A stretch of 64,000 nucleotides of DNA from Lathyrus oleraceus. Its lineage: Eukaryota > Streptophyta > Magnoliopsida > Fabales > Fabaceae. The notes under the pieces are model-generated. The model was not told the DNA's origin. It saw only the letters and a program-made list of their open reading frames with translations, and did not search any database. The DNA is taken from assembly GCF_024323335.1 (NCBI RefSeq), contig NC_066581.1:37385199-37449198 (forward strand), read 5' to 3'. Made by a program: the position numbers and the translations under genes. Shown here piece by piece: positions 35,049-45,654 of this stretch (the stretch's first letter is position 1; each line of letters begins with the position of its first letter).

Positions 35049-36728
35049 TTATGCGAAGTATTTTTTGACTACATCTGAGTTAACAGGAGACGGAAAATCT
35101 TCACCATCCATAGTTGTAAGCATCAAGGCTCCACCGGAGAAGACCTTCTTCACAACATACGGACCTTCATAATTAGGAGTCCACTTGCCCCTGTTATCTG
35201 CACCGGGAGGGAGGATCCTCTTCAAAACTAGATCACCGATCTGATAGCTTCGAGGACGCACTTTCTGATCAAAGGCTCGCTTCATCCTTCTCTGATACAA
35301 CTGTCCATGACATACAGCTGCTAGCCGTCTCTCCTCGATAAGGCTCAACTCGTTAAACCTTGTTCGAATCCACTCGGCTTCGTCCAGCTTGACATCCAAT
35401 AAAACTCTCAGAGAAGGAATCTCCACTTCAACAGGTAGGACAGCTTCCATACCATACACAAGGGAGTAAGGGGTTGCCCCGGTCGACGTACGTACTGAGG
35501 TACGGTACCCATGCAAAGCGAAAGGCAGCATCTCATGCCAATCCTTGTACGTAACGACCATCTTCTGCACAATCTTCTTGATATTCTTGTTTGCCGCTTC
35601 TACAGCACCATTCATCTTCGGTCTGTAAGGAGAAGAATTGTGATGTTCAATCTTGAAATCTTTACAAAGCTCTTTCATCATCTTGTTGTTGAGATTCGAA
35701 CCATTGTCAGTGATGATTCTCTCAGGAACTCCATAACGACATATGATTTCTTTCTTGATGAACCGGGTAACCACTTGTTTGGTAACGTTAGCATAGGAAG
35801 CTGCTTCCACCCATTTGGTGAAATAGTCAATCGCTACCAAAATGAAGCGATGTCCATTCGAAGCAGTAGGCTCAATCTTCCCAATCATATCAATGCCCCA
35901 CATGGCAAACGGCCAAGGCGAATTCATGACATTCAGAGGGCTTGGTGGTACATGCACCTTATCAGCATAGATTTGACACTTATGGCACTTCCGAGCATAC
36001 TTGAAACAATCGGATTCCATAGTCATCCAGTAATAACCCGCTCTCAACAATTTCTTAGCCATTGCATGTCCGCCGGCATGAGTACCGAAGGAACCTTCAT
36101 GAACTTCCTGCATTAACATGTCTGCCTCGGGTCTGTCCACGCATCTGAGCAAGACCATGTCAAAGTTTCTCTTATACAGCACATCATCCTGATTCAAATA
36201 GAAGCTTCCAGCTAGCCTTCTCAGGGTTTTCTTGTCATTCTTCGACGCACCTTCAGGATACTCCTGAGTCTTGAGGAAGTTCTTGATGTCATAATACCAC
36301 GGCTTCTCATCAATCACAACAGACTCGGCTGCAAACACATACGCAGGCCTCTCGAGTCGATTCACCGCAACATGTGGCACATGATTCCACCAATGAACTT
36401 TGATCATAGACGACAAAGTAGCCAAGGCATCAGCCATTTGATTCTCATCCCGGGGGACATGATACAACTTCACCTTCTTGAAGAACGTCAGTATTCTTCT
36501 GGTGTAATCTCTATACGGAATCAAATGCGGCTGATTCGTATTCCAATCTCCATTGACTTGATTGACCACTAGAGCGGAATCTCCAAATATATCAAGAGTT
36601 TTGATCCTCAGATCAATGGCTTCTTCTATCCCCATGATACAAGCCTCATACTCAGCTTCGTTGTTGGTGACGTCAAACGTCAATCTGGCAGAAAAAGGTA
36701 TATGAGCACCTTTAGGATTGATCAATAC
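35049..36728 (-). pseudogene. Element E pol, part 3: archaeal-type RNase H C-terminal half and integrase
   Basis: A 558-codon open frame entered through a frameshift near 36729-36734. It begins with the second half of the extra (archaeal-type) RNase H, with NEAEYEA, GDSALVVNQVNG and DENQMADALATL. The integrase follows: an HHCC zinc-binding region around 35970-36110 (HEGSFGTHAGGH, CHKCQ), then catalytic DDE residues in WGIDMIG (about 35880-35899), ITDNGSN (about 35702-35716) and GAVEAANK (about 35591-35608). The C-terminal GPY/F-like module has YEGPYVVKKVF near 35170-35200. Integrase inserts the cDNA into nuclear DNA and makes the 5-bp duplication. All visible catalytic residues are present. 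The stop is at the 3' UTR boundary. Part of one pol reading frame with the next two entries. Confidence 0.9.
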
Positions 36729-37320
36729 TGCCCCACACCGTTACCGTTCATATTCACAGCCCCATCAAACATCAGTGTCCATTTGTCATCCGGATCCGGT
36801 CCTTCCTCGACAAGAGGCTCTTCGCAATCTTTCATCTTAAGATACATGATGTCTTCATCAGGGAATTCAAACATCATAGGCTGATAATCTTCAATCGGTT
36901 GCTCGGCGAGGTAGTCTGACAGAATACTACCTTTGATGGCCTTTTGTGACGTGTACTGAATATCATATTCTGTTAGAATCATCTGCCAACGAGCAACGCG
37001 TCCGGTGAGAGCCGGTTTCTCAAAGATGTACTTCACTGGATCCATCTTAGAAATCAATAAGGTAGTATGGTTCAACATATACTGCCTCAGTCGGCGAGCA
37101 GCCCAGGCCAAAGCACAGCAAGTTTTCTCGAGCAGTGAATATCTTGTTTCACAGTCGGTAAACTTTTTGCTAAGGTAGTATATGGCATGCTCTTTTCGAC
37201 CAGACTCGTCATGCTGTCCCAATACACACCCCATCGAGTTCTCAGTCACTGACAGGTACATTATCAGAGGTCTCCCTGGAACTGGAGGTATAAGGATTGG
37301 AGGTTTCTGTAAATACTCTT
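36729..37320 (-). pseudogene. Element E pol, part 2: RNase H and start of archaeal-type RNase H
   Basis: Contains the Ty3/gypsy RNase H (MYLSVTENSMGCVLGQHDE, YYLSKKFTDCETRYSLLEKT, ALAWAARRLRQYML) and then the first strand of the archaeal-type RNase H (KWTLMFDGAVNMNG). The frame is entered by a shift near 37316-37322 and left by a shift near 36729-36734, which splits the second RNase H after its first catalytic Asp. A double RNase H is typical of the Tat lineage. RNase H removes the RNA strand during cDNA synthesis. Confidence 0.88.
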
Positions 37321-38522
37321 TATCTTGTCAAAAGCTTTCTGACAGTCATCATTCCACTTGATCGCCTGATTCTTTCTAAGCAGTTTGAAAATTGGTTCGC
37401 ACGTGGCAGTTAGATGAGATATGAACCTTGCAATGTAGTTCAATCTCCCTAAAAACCCACGGACTTGCTTTTCCGTTTCGGTTCAGGCATCTCTTGAATA
37501 GCTTTGACTTTTGCTGGATCAACCTCAATCCCTTTCTCACTGACAATGAAGCCTAAAAGCTTCCCTGATCTCACCCCAAACGTACACTTGTTCGGATTCA
37601 ACCTCAGCTTGAACTTTCTCAACCGGTCAAACAGCTTCTGCAAATTAACCAGGTGCTCCTCTTCTGTCTGCGACTTCGCAATCATATCATCTACGTACAC
37701 TTCAATTTCTTTGTGCATCATGTCATGAAAAAGAGTCGTCATTGCCCTCTGATAGGTAGCACCAGCATTCTTTAGCCCAAATGGCATCACCTTATAGCAG
37801 AACGTGCCCCAAGGTGTAATGAATGTCGTCTTTTCCATGTCCTCTGGCGCCATCTTGATCTGATTATATCCGGAGAAACCATCCATGAAAGAGAATACCG
37901 AGGATTGAGCCGTATTATCAACCAATACATCAATGTGAGGTAATGGGAAATCATCTTTCGGACTCGCTCTATTCAAATCCCGGTAATCGACACACATTCT
38001 GACTTTCCATCCTTCTTCGGCACAGGAACGATGTTGGCCACCCATGGGGGATAACTTGTAACAGCCAAAAAACCCGCATCCCACTGCTTCTGAACCTCTT
38101 CCTTGATCTTAGTTGCCATATCAGGACTCGTTCTACGAAGCTTCTGCTTGACCGAAGGACATCCTTCTCTAAGAGGTAATCGATGCACCACAATGTCTGT
38201 ATCTAACCCAGGCATATCTTGATATGACCAGGCGAATATCTCCACATATTCTCTCAGCATCTCAATCAGCCTCCTCTTGACAGAGTCCTCTAAAGCAGCC
38301 CCAATCTTGATTTCTCTTTTGGCGTCCTCAGTACCCAAATTAACAACCTCCAACTCCTCCTGATGAGGTTGGATGACCCTTTCCTCCTGCTTCAGCAATC
38401 TGACCAATTCTGCAGGAAGTTCACAGTCTTCCTCACTCTCCTCTTCAGCTTGGTAGATGGGATTGTCGAAATCATACTGAGCCATAACAGAACTGTTCAT
38501 AGTGAATGCCATAAGATCGCTT
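37321..38522 (-). pseudogene. Element E pol, part 1: reverse transcriptase (frameshifted)
   Basis: The pol exon starts at 38522, directly after the predicted intron. The linker (YDFDNPIYQAEEESEEDCEL) leads into RT with RRTSPDMATKIKEEVQKQ, VPVPKKDGK, VDYRDLNRASPKDDFPLPHI, FSFMDGFSGYNQIKM, TPWGTFCYKVMPFGLKNAGA and the catalytic YVDDM near 37688-37699. Two shifts interrupt it, at about 38001-38008 (inside the first RT block) and at about 37467-37480 (after IQEMPEPK). Each is consistent with one lost base. Reverse transcriptase copies element RNA in the particle. As assembled no full-length RT is encoded. Confidence 0.92.
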
Positions 38523-38774
38523 CTGCATGTTTAATGCTTTGTTTTAGAAAAAGAGTTCAATAAAGTCACAAAAAACAAAACATTGCCATTTTTATTGTTT
38601 TTGAAAAAGGATGAAAACAAAAAAATAGAAAGACAGGGATCTCAAAGTTTGATTGCAAAAAATGTCCTTCATTAATGATAATCATTAAAACATGATGAGG
38701 CCCTACAATGAATCACTACGCCTTGGGCAGATCGTAGGATTTTCATGCAAAATGAAAAAACAACAGAAAATTAC
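38523..38774 (-). other. Predicted intron between gag-pro and pol of element E
   Basis: Minus-strand GTAATT donor at 38774 and AACATGCAG acceptor ending at 38523; 252 bp and T-rich before the acceptor. Splicing removes the gag-pro stop (TAA at 38773-38771), since the exon ends ACAGA just before GTAA. It joins the gag-pro frame to pol in phase: LLTE continues into SDLMAFTMN. An intron at exactly this place is a known hallmark of Ogre elements, spliced in only part of the transcripts. Confidence 0.82.
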
Positions 38775-41700
38775 TCTGTCAGAAGAGTAACTTGAACCAC
38801 TTCTTCAGCCGTCCAGTTGTTGATAGACTCCCCTGGTGCACACGGGCGAACCCAGTTGTCCAAATCACAATCACTGTCACAGTCTTCACTACCGGTTGCA
38901 GAGACGTCGCCATGATTCATCAGCCCAGCGCTGGTAAAGGTACTCGGACCCGCTTGACCATTCTGCTCTGCTTGGAGAGGCTCGTAACCAACGCCAATTT
39001 GTCTTCTTTAACAGGCAAGTCCACCATCTTGCCCCAGCCTTCAGCTTTGCCAGAATCAACAACCTCCTTAGCCTGCTTGTAAGAAGTAATTGAAGCACCT
39101 GGCTTCCTCTGCTCAGCGTACGCCACTTTCTCAAGAGCCACAGTCTCAAACGCCTGGCATAAGGTTTCGTGGATCTCGCCATCCACCTCAACATACTTGA
39201 ACGAGGATAGATGACTCACCAGAATCTCTTCTTCACCGCACACAGTCACAATCTGACCGTTCCAGACATACTTGAGCTTTTGATGGAGAGTCGACGAGAC
39301 TGCCCCTGCTGCATGAATCCATGGACGCCCCAATAAACAACTATAGGCGGGCTGGATGTCCATAACATAGAAGATGATATCGAATACCTCAGGACCTATC
39401 TTCACAGGCAAGGTAACTTCCCCACACACAGAACGTTTGGAGCCGTCGAAAGCACGAACGATCAGGTCACTGGGAGTAAGCACAAACCCTTCCACATCAA
39501 TCTTCTTCAGAATCTGCTTAGGCAACACATTCAGCGACGACCCGGTGTCTACCAATACGTGAGACAACACTGCCCCCTTGCACTCCATGGTGATGTGCAA
39601 GGCTTTGTTATGGTTTCGCCCTTCAGGCGGTAAGTCCAGGTTGGTGAATCCTACACCATGCCTGGTGCTCACATTGGCCATCACACCCTCCAGTTGATTG
39701 ACAGAAATCTCCTGAGGCACGTAAGCCAGATTCAACATCTTCAGCAAGGCATTACGGTGTGCCTCAGAGCACAACAACAGTGAAAGTATAGAAATCTTGG
39801 ACGGAGTTTGATTCAACTGATCTACAATCTTGTAGTCACTCTTCTTGATTATCTTCATAAACTCCTCCACGTCCTTCTCAAATGACCCCTCGGGCGCTTC
39901 CTTCTGGACAGGTTCTTCCTCAACCACAGCTTGCTTACCCTTTGCTTTGGCGAGAGCCTCAGCATTATTGTCCCTCAAAGGCTGCGGTGCGAACAGACGA
40001 CCGCTTCTGGTAAAACCTCCTGGACCCCCTACATTATCCACAGCCGGACCAACAGTTGCAGGAACTCTATTCGGTAAACCAATTGTCACTGGAGCTTGAT
40101 TCACTGGTCTCGTCTGACTTTCAGCCCTTCTGTTACTGCGGTAAGCATTATCATACTTCCACGGCACGGCTCTACTATTCTCAACAGCCCTTCTTCCAGA
40201 CGCGGCGATAGTAGTTGGAGCACTGATGGTTACAGGCACGGAAATGGTAACTGGGGTACCATTTGTTGCAGGTGCACTAACGACCCTTTGTCCACGTCCT
40301 TCAGACGGTTTAAAGTAAATGGTGATAGTTGACACTGTTCCACGATCTTTTACAGCCCTACTGAATTGCAAACAACCCTCATCCATCATACCCTGGATAC
40401 CGGCCCTTAACTGGTCGCAACCATTCTCAGATTCTGCACAGCCCAAACAATCCTCATCACAGCCCGAGTAGACACCCCCATTCAGCAGACGGCCCTTCAC
40501 AACTAGCAGAGAAGTCTGAACATCATCAACATTAACAACCAGATCTTCAGCTTCTTCCCCCTCAATATTGTTCACTCTATGCCCACCATGCTGAGGCATA
40601 GGGTTGTTTACGACGTTAGGCACTGGAGCGAAGTTGATCGCCTTGGCATCGATCAAATCTTGGACCTTGTGCTGGAGAGCCCGACACTTCTCAGTATGAT
40701 GCCCTGGTGCCCCAGAGTGAAAGTCACAACGGACGTTGGCGTCGTACCCAGGAGGCAATACTGTAGGCGGAGCCATTGTACGCAACTCAACCAACCCCAA
40801 CCTGAGTAGTTCGGGCAGCAGTTCGGCGTACGACATGGGTAGCGAATCAAAACGTCGATCAGGCATCCTTTGTCTGGGCTGATACGGACGTTGCTGTTGT
40901 TGTTGTTGTGGTTGTTGAACTCTTTGTTGTTGTTGTTGACGAGGTTGAGGTGCCGGAATGGTCACTGCAGCAACCTGACAGCGTTGACTTCTGTTCTGAT
41001 CTCTGCGGTATTGAACAGCATTAGTTTCACCCTCTCTTCGACGAGGTGCCCCAGCAAACGGCTTCTTAGAAGAAGAGGAACCAGCATCTTGGATCTTCCC
41101 AGTTTTAATCAAGCTCTCAGTCCTCTCTCCACAAATGACAACATCAGAAAAACTACCGAATGGGCAGCTCCCCATCCGGTCCATAAACACACCCTGAAGA
41201 GTACCGATAAACATATCTGTCAACTCCCTCTCCAGCATAGGGGGTTGAACTCTAGCAGCCAGTTCACGCCACCTCTGGGCGTACTCCTTGAAGCTCTCAT
41301 TGGATTTCTGACATAGACTCTGCAGCTGAGTCCGGCTAGGCGCCATGTCCATGTTATGTTTATATTGCCTCAAGAAGGCCTCACCCAGATCCCTCCAGCA
41401 TCGGATCGAATCTCTCTTTAATTCCATGTACCAGTCCAAAGAAGCCCCAGATAGACTATCTTGGAAAAAATACATCCACATCTTTTCATCATCGGTATAC
41501 GCAGAGATTTTTCGATAATAAGCCTGCACATGGGTGCGAGGGCAAGAAGTACCGTTGTATTTATCGAAGGACGGTGCTTTGAACTTGTAAGGGATTCTCA
41601 AACCTTCCACCAACCCCATATTGGTAACATCAAAACCGAGAGAATTCTGACATTCCATAGCTCTAATTTCTCAGCAAGGGCATCAACTTTACGATCCCTC

Positions 41701-42086
41701 TCATCAACCCTTCCCAGAACGTCTTCGTCTTCACTGAGCAGAGTGAACATATCCTCTTGTCTGTCAACAATCGGAGCAGGATTACGGGCCGGGGCACGGA
41801 CTGCTCTGGCATTAGCGGCATCTGGAGCAATAGGTTGACCGTTGATTCGAATACCCCCCAACTCATCACCTACAGCATAGTTGTTGATGGGTACAGCAGC
41901 AGCAACATTATTATCATTGACCGGGCCTCCCTCTGGCGGAGCATGGTTGACCGGTGGAATTGCAGCCTCTTGTCTCTGAACCATGGCTCGAAGTTCTTCT
42001 TGACCTTGTGCAACCCCTTGCATCATATTCATAAACTGGGCCATGTTAGCCTTCATCTCAGCCAACTCAGCTTGAACTTGATCCAT
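38775..42086 (-). pseudogene. Element E gag-pro polyprotein (two frameshifts)
   Basis: Start MDQVQAELAEMKANMAQF at 42086. A shift at about 41659-41672 moves into the long gag frame (912 codons open to 38920). Capsid-type gag motifs FQDSLSGASLDWYMEL and FKEYAQRWRELAARVQPP lie near 41240-41470. A Gln-rich stretch (about 40875-40960) follows, then a C-x2-H-x5-H-x4-C knuckle CDFHSGAPGHHTEKC (about 40690-40735). Protease has LVDTGSSLNVLP (DTG at about 39544-39552) and CLLGRPWIH. A second shift at about 38994-39002 moves to the frame carrying YEPLQAEQNGQAGPSTFTSA, which runs to the TAA at 38771-38773. Unspliced RNA would give gag-pro; spliced RNA gag-pro-pol. Confidence 0.9.
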
Positions 42087-42496
42087 ACCTCTCTGTTGAT
42101 TCAGTCTTGTTGAGTAGCGGTGCGGACGTTGATCAGCTATCCTGCCTGAACAGGAACCAAGAGTGAGAAGTCACGACCAAGAACACCTGTTATGCAAAAT
42201 GATATGAGTATGGTGCTAATGATGCGTATGATGCACATGATATGTTCATTCCTCAGGCATTCAAAGAGCCTGAGTCATCCTCAAAAGATGGCAACCTGCA
42301 GCAAGAACAACATAGAAGCACAAAAACAACATACACAAGAGTGATGAGTACAAGGTGAAACCAACAACCTCATCTATATGAGTAACAGGATCATACAACA
42401 AAGTCGACAAAGAAAATCCAAACAATCGGAGTACAACAATGAATCCCATCCAACAAGCCTGGAGGTGATTCTCAACATACATATCAAAGATACAAG
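42087..42496 (-). other. Spacer between ORF1 and gag-pro of element E
   Basis: About 410 bases with no recognised domain. In sense it follows the ORF1 stop. Confidence 0.6.
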
Positions 42497-44138
42497 CTAA
42501 GACAAACGGCCTCCCGGAATGAGAGTCTTCAAGTACTGACACTGGTCTATCAACAGGTCACATTCTGAACATTCTGGCAAAAGAGTGATCTTCTCCTTCA
42601 GTTGTCGTCTAAGCTCTACCACTTCTCCTCCAAGGTGGTTCTCTGATGCCTGTCTCAAGTCTACTTCCTTCTTCAACTGGATGTCTTTATCTCTGAGTTG
42701 CTTCTCCAAGTCTCTGATCTTCTTCTGATAGCTGGCCTCAACTCTCTGCAACCTCAAGCACTCCCGGTGTTCTGCATCTAACATGCTCTCCATCTCCTCG
42801 TAGGATCTCTTCTTGCTTCTCAGTCTGCTAGCATCTTCTTCTCGCACTCCTCTGAGTTGATGAGCCAAGTTCAAACTATCAGCTTTGGCTTTGTACAGCT
42901 CCATCTGGGTATCTTGCTCCTTCCCTCTCAAACGGCGATTCTCCATCAGGGCTTGCTTGTAGTGCTCCGCAGGCACACTCTCAGCAAGGATCAAAGGTGG
43001 TTGCTCCTGCAACGGCTCCATCCTATCGTAGGGTAACAACAAAGTTTCCTACTCTCTCCTTGACCCAATCAGTGTAATCAGGCATAGCAACGGCAAACTT
43101 CTTCCCTAAGACAGATCCATCCTTCACACCAATAGACTTCCAAGCTCTTCCTATCTGCTCCAATCTATCCGGGTCACTCTGCTTCTCAAAATACACACTT
43201 TCAGCTACCTCAGCCTCAAGTGGTCTTCCCTTCATCACAAACCCCAACTGGCGGAGAGAAAGAACCGGGTTGTAATTGATGCAACCCCTAGTCCCTATGA
43301 GTGGCACATTACGGAATCCTCCACAGCTCATAATGACGTTACGCACATCCATCCGGTAAGATTGCCACCTGATATCATAGGAGGTAAGAGACATAACCCT
43401 CTGAGTCCACTTATGCGTGCTCTGAGCATCCACAAAAGGTCCACTGACTGGCAGGAGAGACAAGAACCATCTGAGCAAAAGCGGGAGACAACACCTGATA
43501 GCCCCACCCTTACCATGCCTACTGTGAATAGCATAGTAAGTGTCAGCTAACAGAGTAGGAACTGGATTTCCTCCAATGAAAATACTGACTGCAGCATAGT
43601 CAACAAAATTGGGCATACTCGGAAACAGGACGATCCCATAGATCATGACGGCCAACTGAGCATGAAAGGCTTCCCAACTTCCCTTCTCTGCTTCTTCTCT
43701 AGCTACCCTCAACAGAAACTTCAAAGGCAATCCTACAACATCCCCACTGGACTTCCAACTATCACTGACTTCCTTGATACCCAAATGGAGAGCTCTGGCA
43801 ACAACTCTGAAATCAACCTCCTTGGGCACATCCAAGAAAGGAACCTGATACCGGACCGGGACACTCAGCAGAATGGAGTACTCCTCAAGAGTAGGCGCCA
43901 ACTGATAATCTTGAAAGGTGAAACAATGAAGCTCTGGGTCGTAGAACTGTAGAAGAGTCTGCAACGGCACCGGATCGACTACCATCTTCAACAGTGTCAG
44001 AATATCTCCATACTGGTCAACAAACCCCTTCTGGTTACCACTGGTCATAAGGTTGCTCAACTCAATCAGAGACGTCAAAGGTTCACGGTGAAAGCTGTAG
44101 GAACAAGTCTTCCGCTTCAACTCTGGGACTGTTGCCAT
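42497..44138 (-). pseudogene. Ogre ORF1 protein of element E (one frameshift)
   Basis: Start MATVPELKRKTCSYSF at 44138; the open frame extends 16 codons further up, but this ATG matches the ORF1 starts of F and A. N-terminal domain: LLQFYDPELHCFTFQDYQLA, LEEYSILLSVP, YGIVLFPSMPNFVD, NPVPTLLADTYYAIHSR, GFRNVPLIGTRGCINYNPVL and DWVKERVG. A one-base shift at about 43038-43046 leads into a C-terminal coiled coil of about 160 residues (YKQALMENRRLRGKEQDTQM, QKKIRDLEKQLRDKDIQLKK). The function is unknown; the N-terminal domain resembles the plant-mobile-domain/DUF7745-like family. About 547 codons in all. Confidence 0.82.
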
Positions 44139-44944
44139 CTCTATCAGTGAACAAGCCCTGGAATGTACCTGAGAAATGATATGCATGCAGGGATTAGTTT
44201 TTTTTTTCCCTTTTTTTTGTATCTTTTTTTATTGCGTTTCTTTTGAAAAATAAATATGCTATGATGCAAATGATGCAGACTGGACTGGTTGGCTGTGTCT
44301 CTCGGAACACAGGATCAAAGCTTCGGCTTGAACTCGGAACCACATATTCATCTGAAACCCAAAGTCATCTGAGACCCCAAACTTCTGGACCAATAGTCAC
44401 CAACAGGATCACAAGTCACCAACAAGTCACCAACAAGTCACCAACTGTACCTGTAACTGTAATAATGATCATTCCCTCCCCACTCACGGGTGTCATCTAG
44501 GCCAGGGTAAGGTCGAGAGAAACGCAACATAAATAACCTTTCGCAGAACATCATCATATACACACCCGAAGTATGTAACGATAATGTCCCACCAGGGTCT
44601 GAACTGCTCGTGATATCAATGTTCCGCTAAGTGGCGCAATACCACCCGCTTCCCATGAATCACTCTATTCCTAAGTATCCTAGATTTCACTCATGGCCTG
44701 GGTATTGGGCCTTTTACCTCATGTAACTCCCACCCCAACAGAGAGAAACAGACAACCAGCCAGGTGAACAGATGAATATGAATGCAAACATTAATGCAAA
44801 CAAATAAATGCAAACAGTAAATGCAAATATATACAAATGAATGCAATAAACACAACAACAAACAGCAACCAAAACCCTAACCTAGAGAGCGCTAGGAGAG
44901 ACTCGCTTAGGGAAGACGGACCAGCACAGGTCAACTTCTCTATT
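44139..44944 (-). other. 5' leader of element E between PBS and ORF1
   Basis: About 800 bases, non-coding. It holds a poly-T stretch (44198-44219) and a short tandem GTCACCAACAA motif, four copies at about 44396-44445. Confidence 0.65.
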
Positions 44945-44962
44945 TCCCCAGCAGAGTCGCCA
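44945..44962 (-). other. Primer binding site of element E
   Basis: TCCCCAGCAGAGTCGCCA, identical to A's, two bases from the LTR end at 44965. Confidence 0.92.
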
Positions 44963-45262
44963 GCTGTCGCATCACACGAAAAACCGGCGGGAAAACAAGA
45001 ACAACAGAGCCGCCACCGTGCGTTATTTATCCCAAAAGAGGGAAAGGAAACGCTCAGAGTAAACCTGGAAAGAACATGGTCTCGCGACCAAAGAGAATGG
45101 GATCGGGAGTCGGTTATGCGAAGGGAAGGTATTAGCACCCCTACGCATCCGTCGTACTCGACGGGATCCACGCACAAAAGGAAGGAAAATGGTTGCTAAA
45201 ACACTGCTCACACACACACACTGGCTGAAAGAGACACAAGAAAACAAAAGAGACTGACTCGG

Positions 45263-45654
45263 CAGGATATCGCATCCTGGGCCTACTTAGTCTATCAGGC
45301 ATAGACATCAGAGTCGAAGTAGTTCGGACTGGGAAACGGCACATGCTCGCTAGGATGTCGCATCCTATGCATACGTATCTTCTCGGACGAGAGAAGAATC
45401 AGAGCATTCGTAGCTCAGCTGACACACACACAAACCAACACTGGCAAAGGCAAACGTGGAGCCTGACTGCCAATCACTGGACTTACATCAGCATCCGAAC
45501 CAAACACACGCACACTGGAACCTAACTGCCACTCGATGGACTTACATCAGCTTCCAAGCACACAACAAGACAAAACAAAGACACAGGCGCCCGGAGAGAT
45601 CAGCTCATCTCCTGCCTACGTACCTCATCTGGTATGAGGATCAGGGCGACGTAG
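45263..45654 (-). other. HP1/HP2 modules a-c (E 5' LTR)
   Basis: The three modules of the 3' LTR recur here at 45263-45322, 45351-45412 and 45593-45654, about 2.3-2.7 kb downstream of the predicted start and 0.3-0.7 kb from the PBS. The AGTA hairpin is at 45150-45163. They would therefore be in the 5' leader of the genomic RNA. Confidence 0.6.

Noticed and set aside
35511..36116. Plus-strand ORF of 201 codons
   Set aside because: Antisense to integrase of E with no recognisable domain.
40870..41316. Leu-rich plus-strand ORF of 148 codons that looks like a membrane protein
   Set aside because: Antisense shadow of the Gln-rich stretch of E's gag.
44945..44962. tRNA gene fragment
   Set aside because: Only the 18-base primer-complement is present, at the exact PBS position beside an LTR; no tRNA body or A/B boxes.
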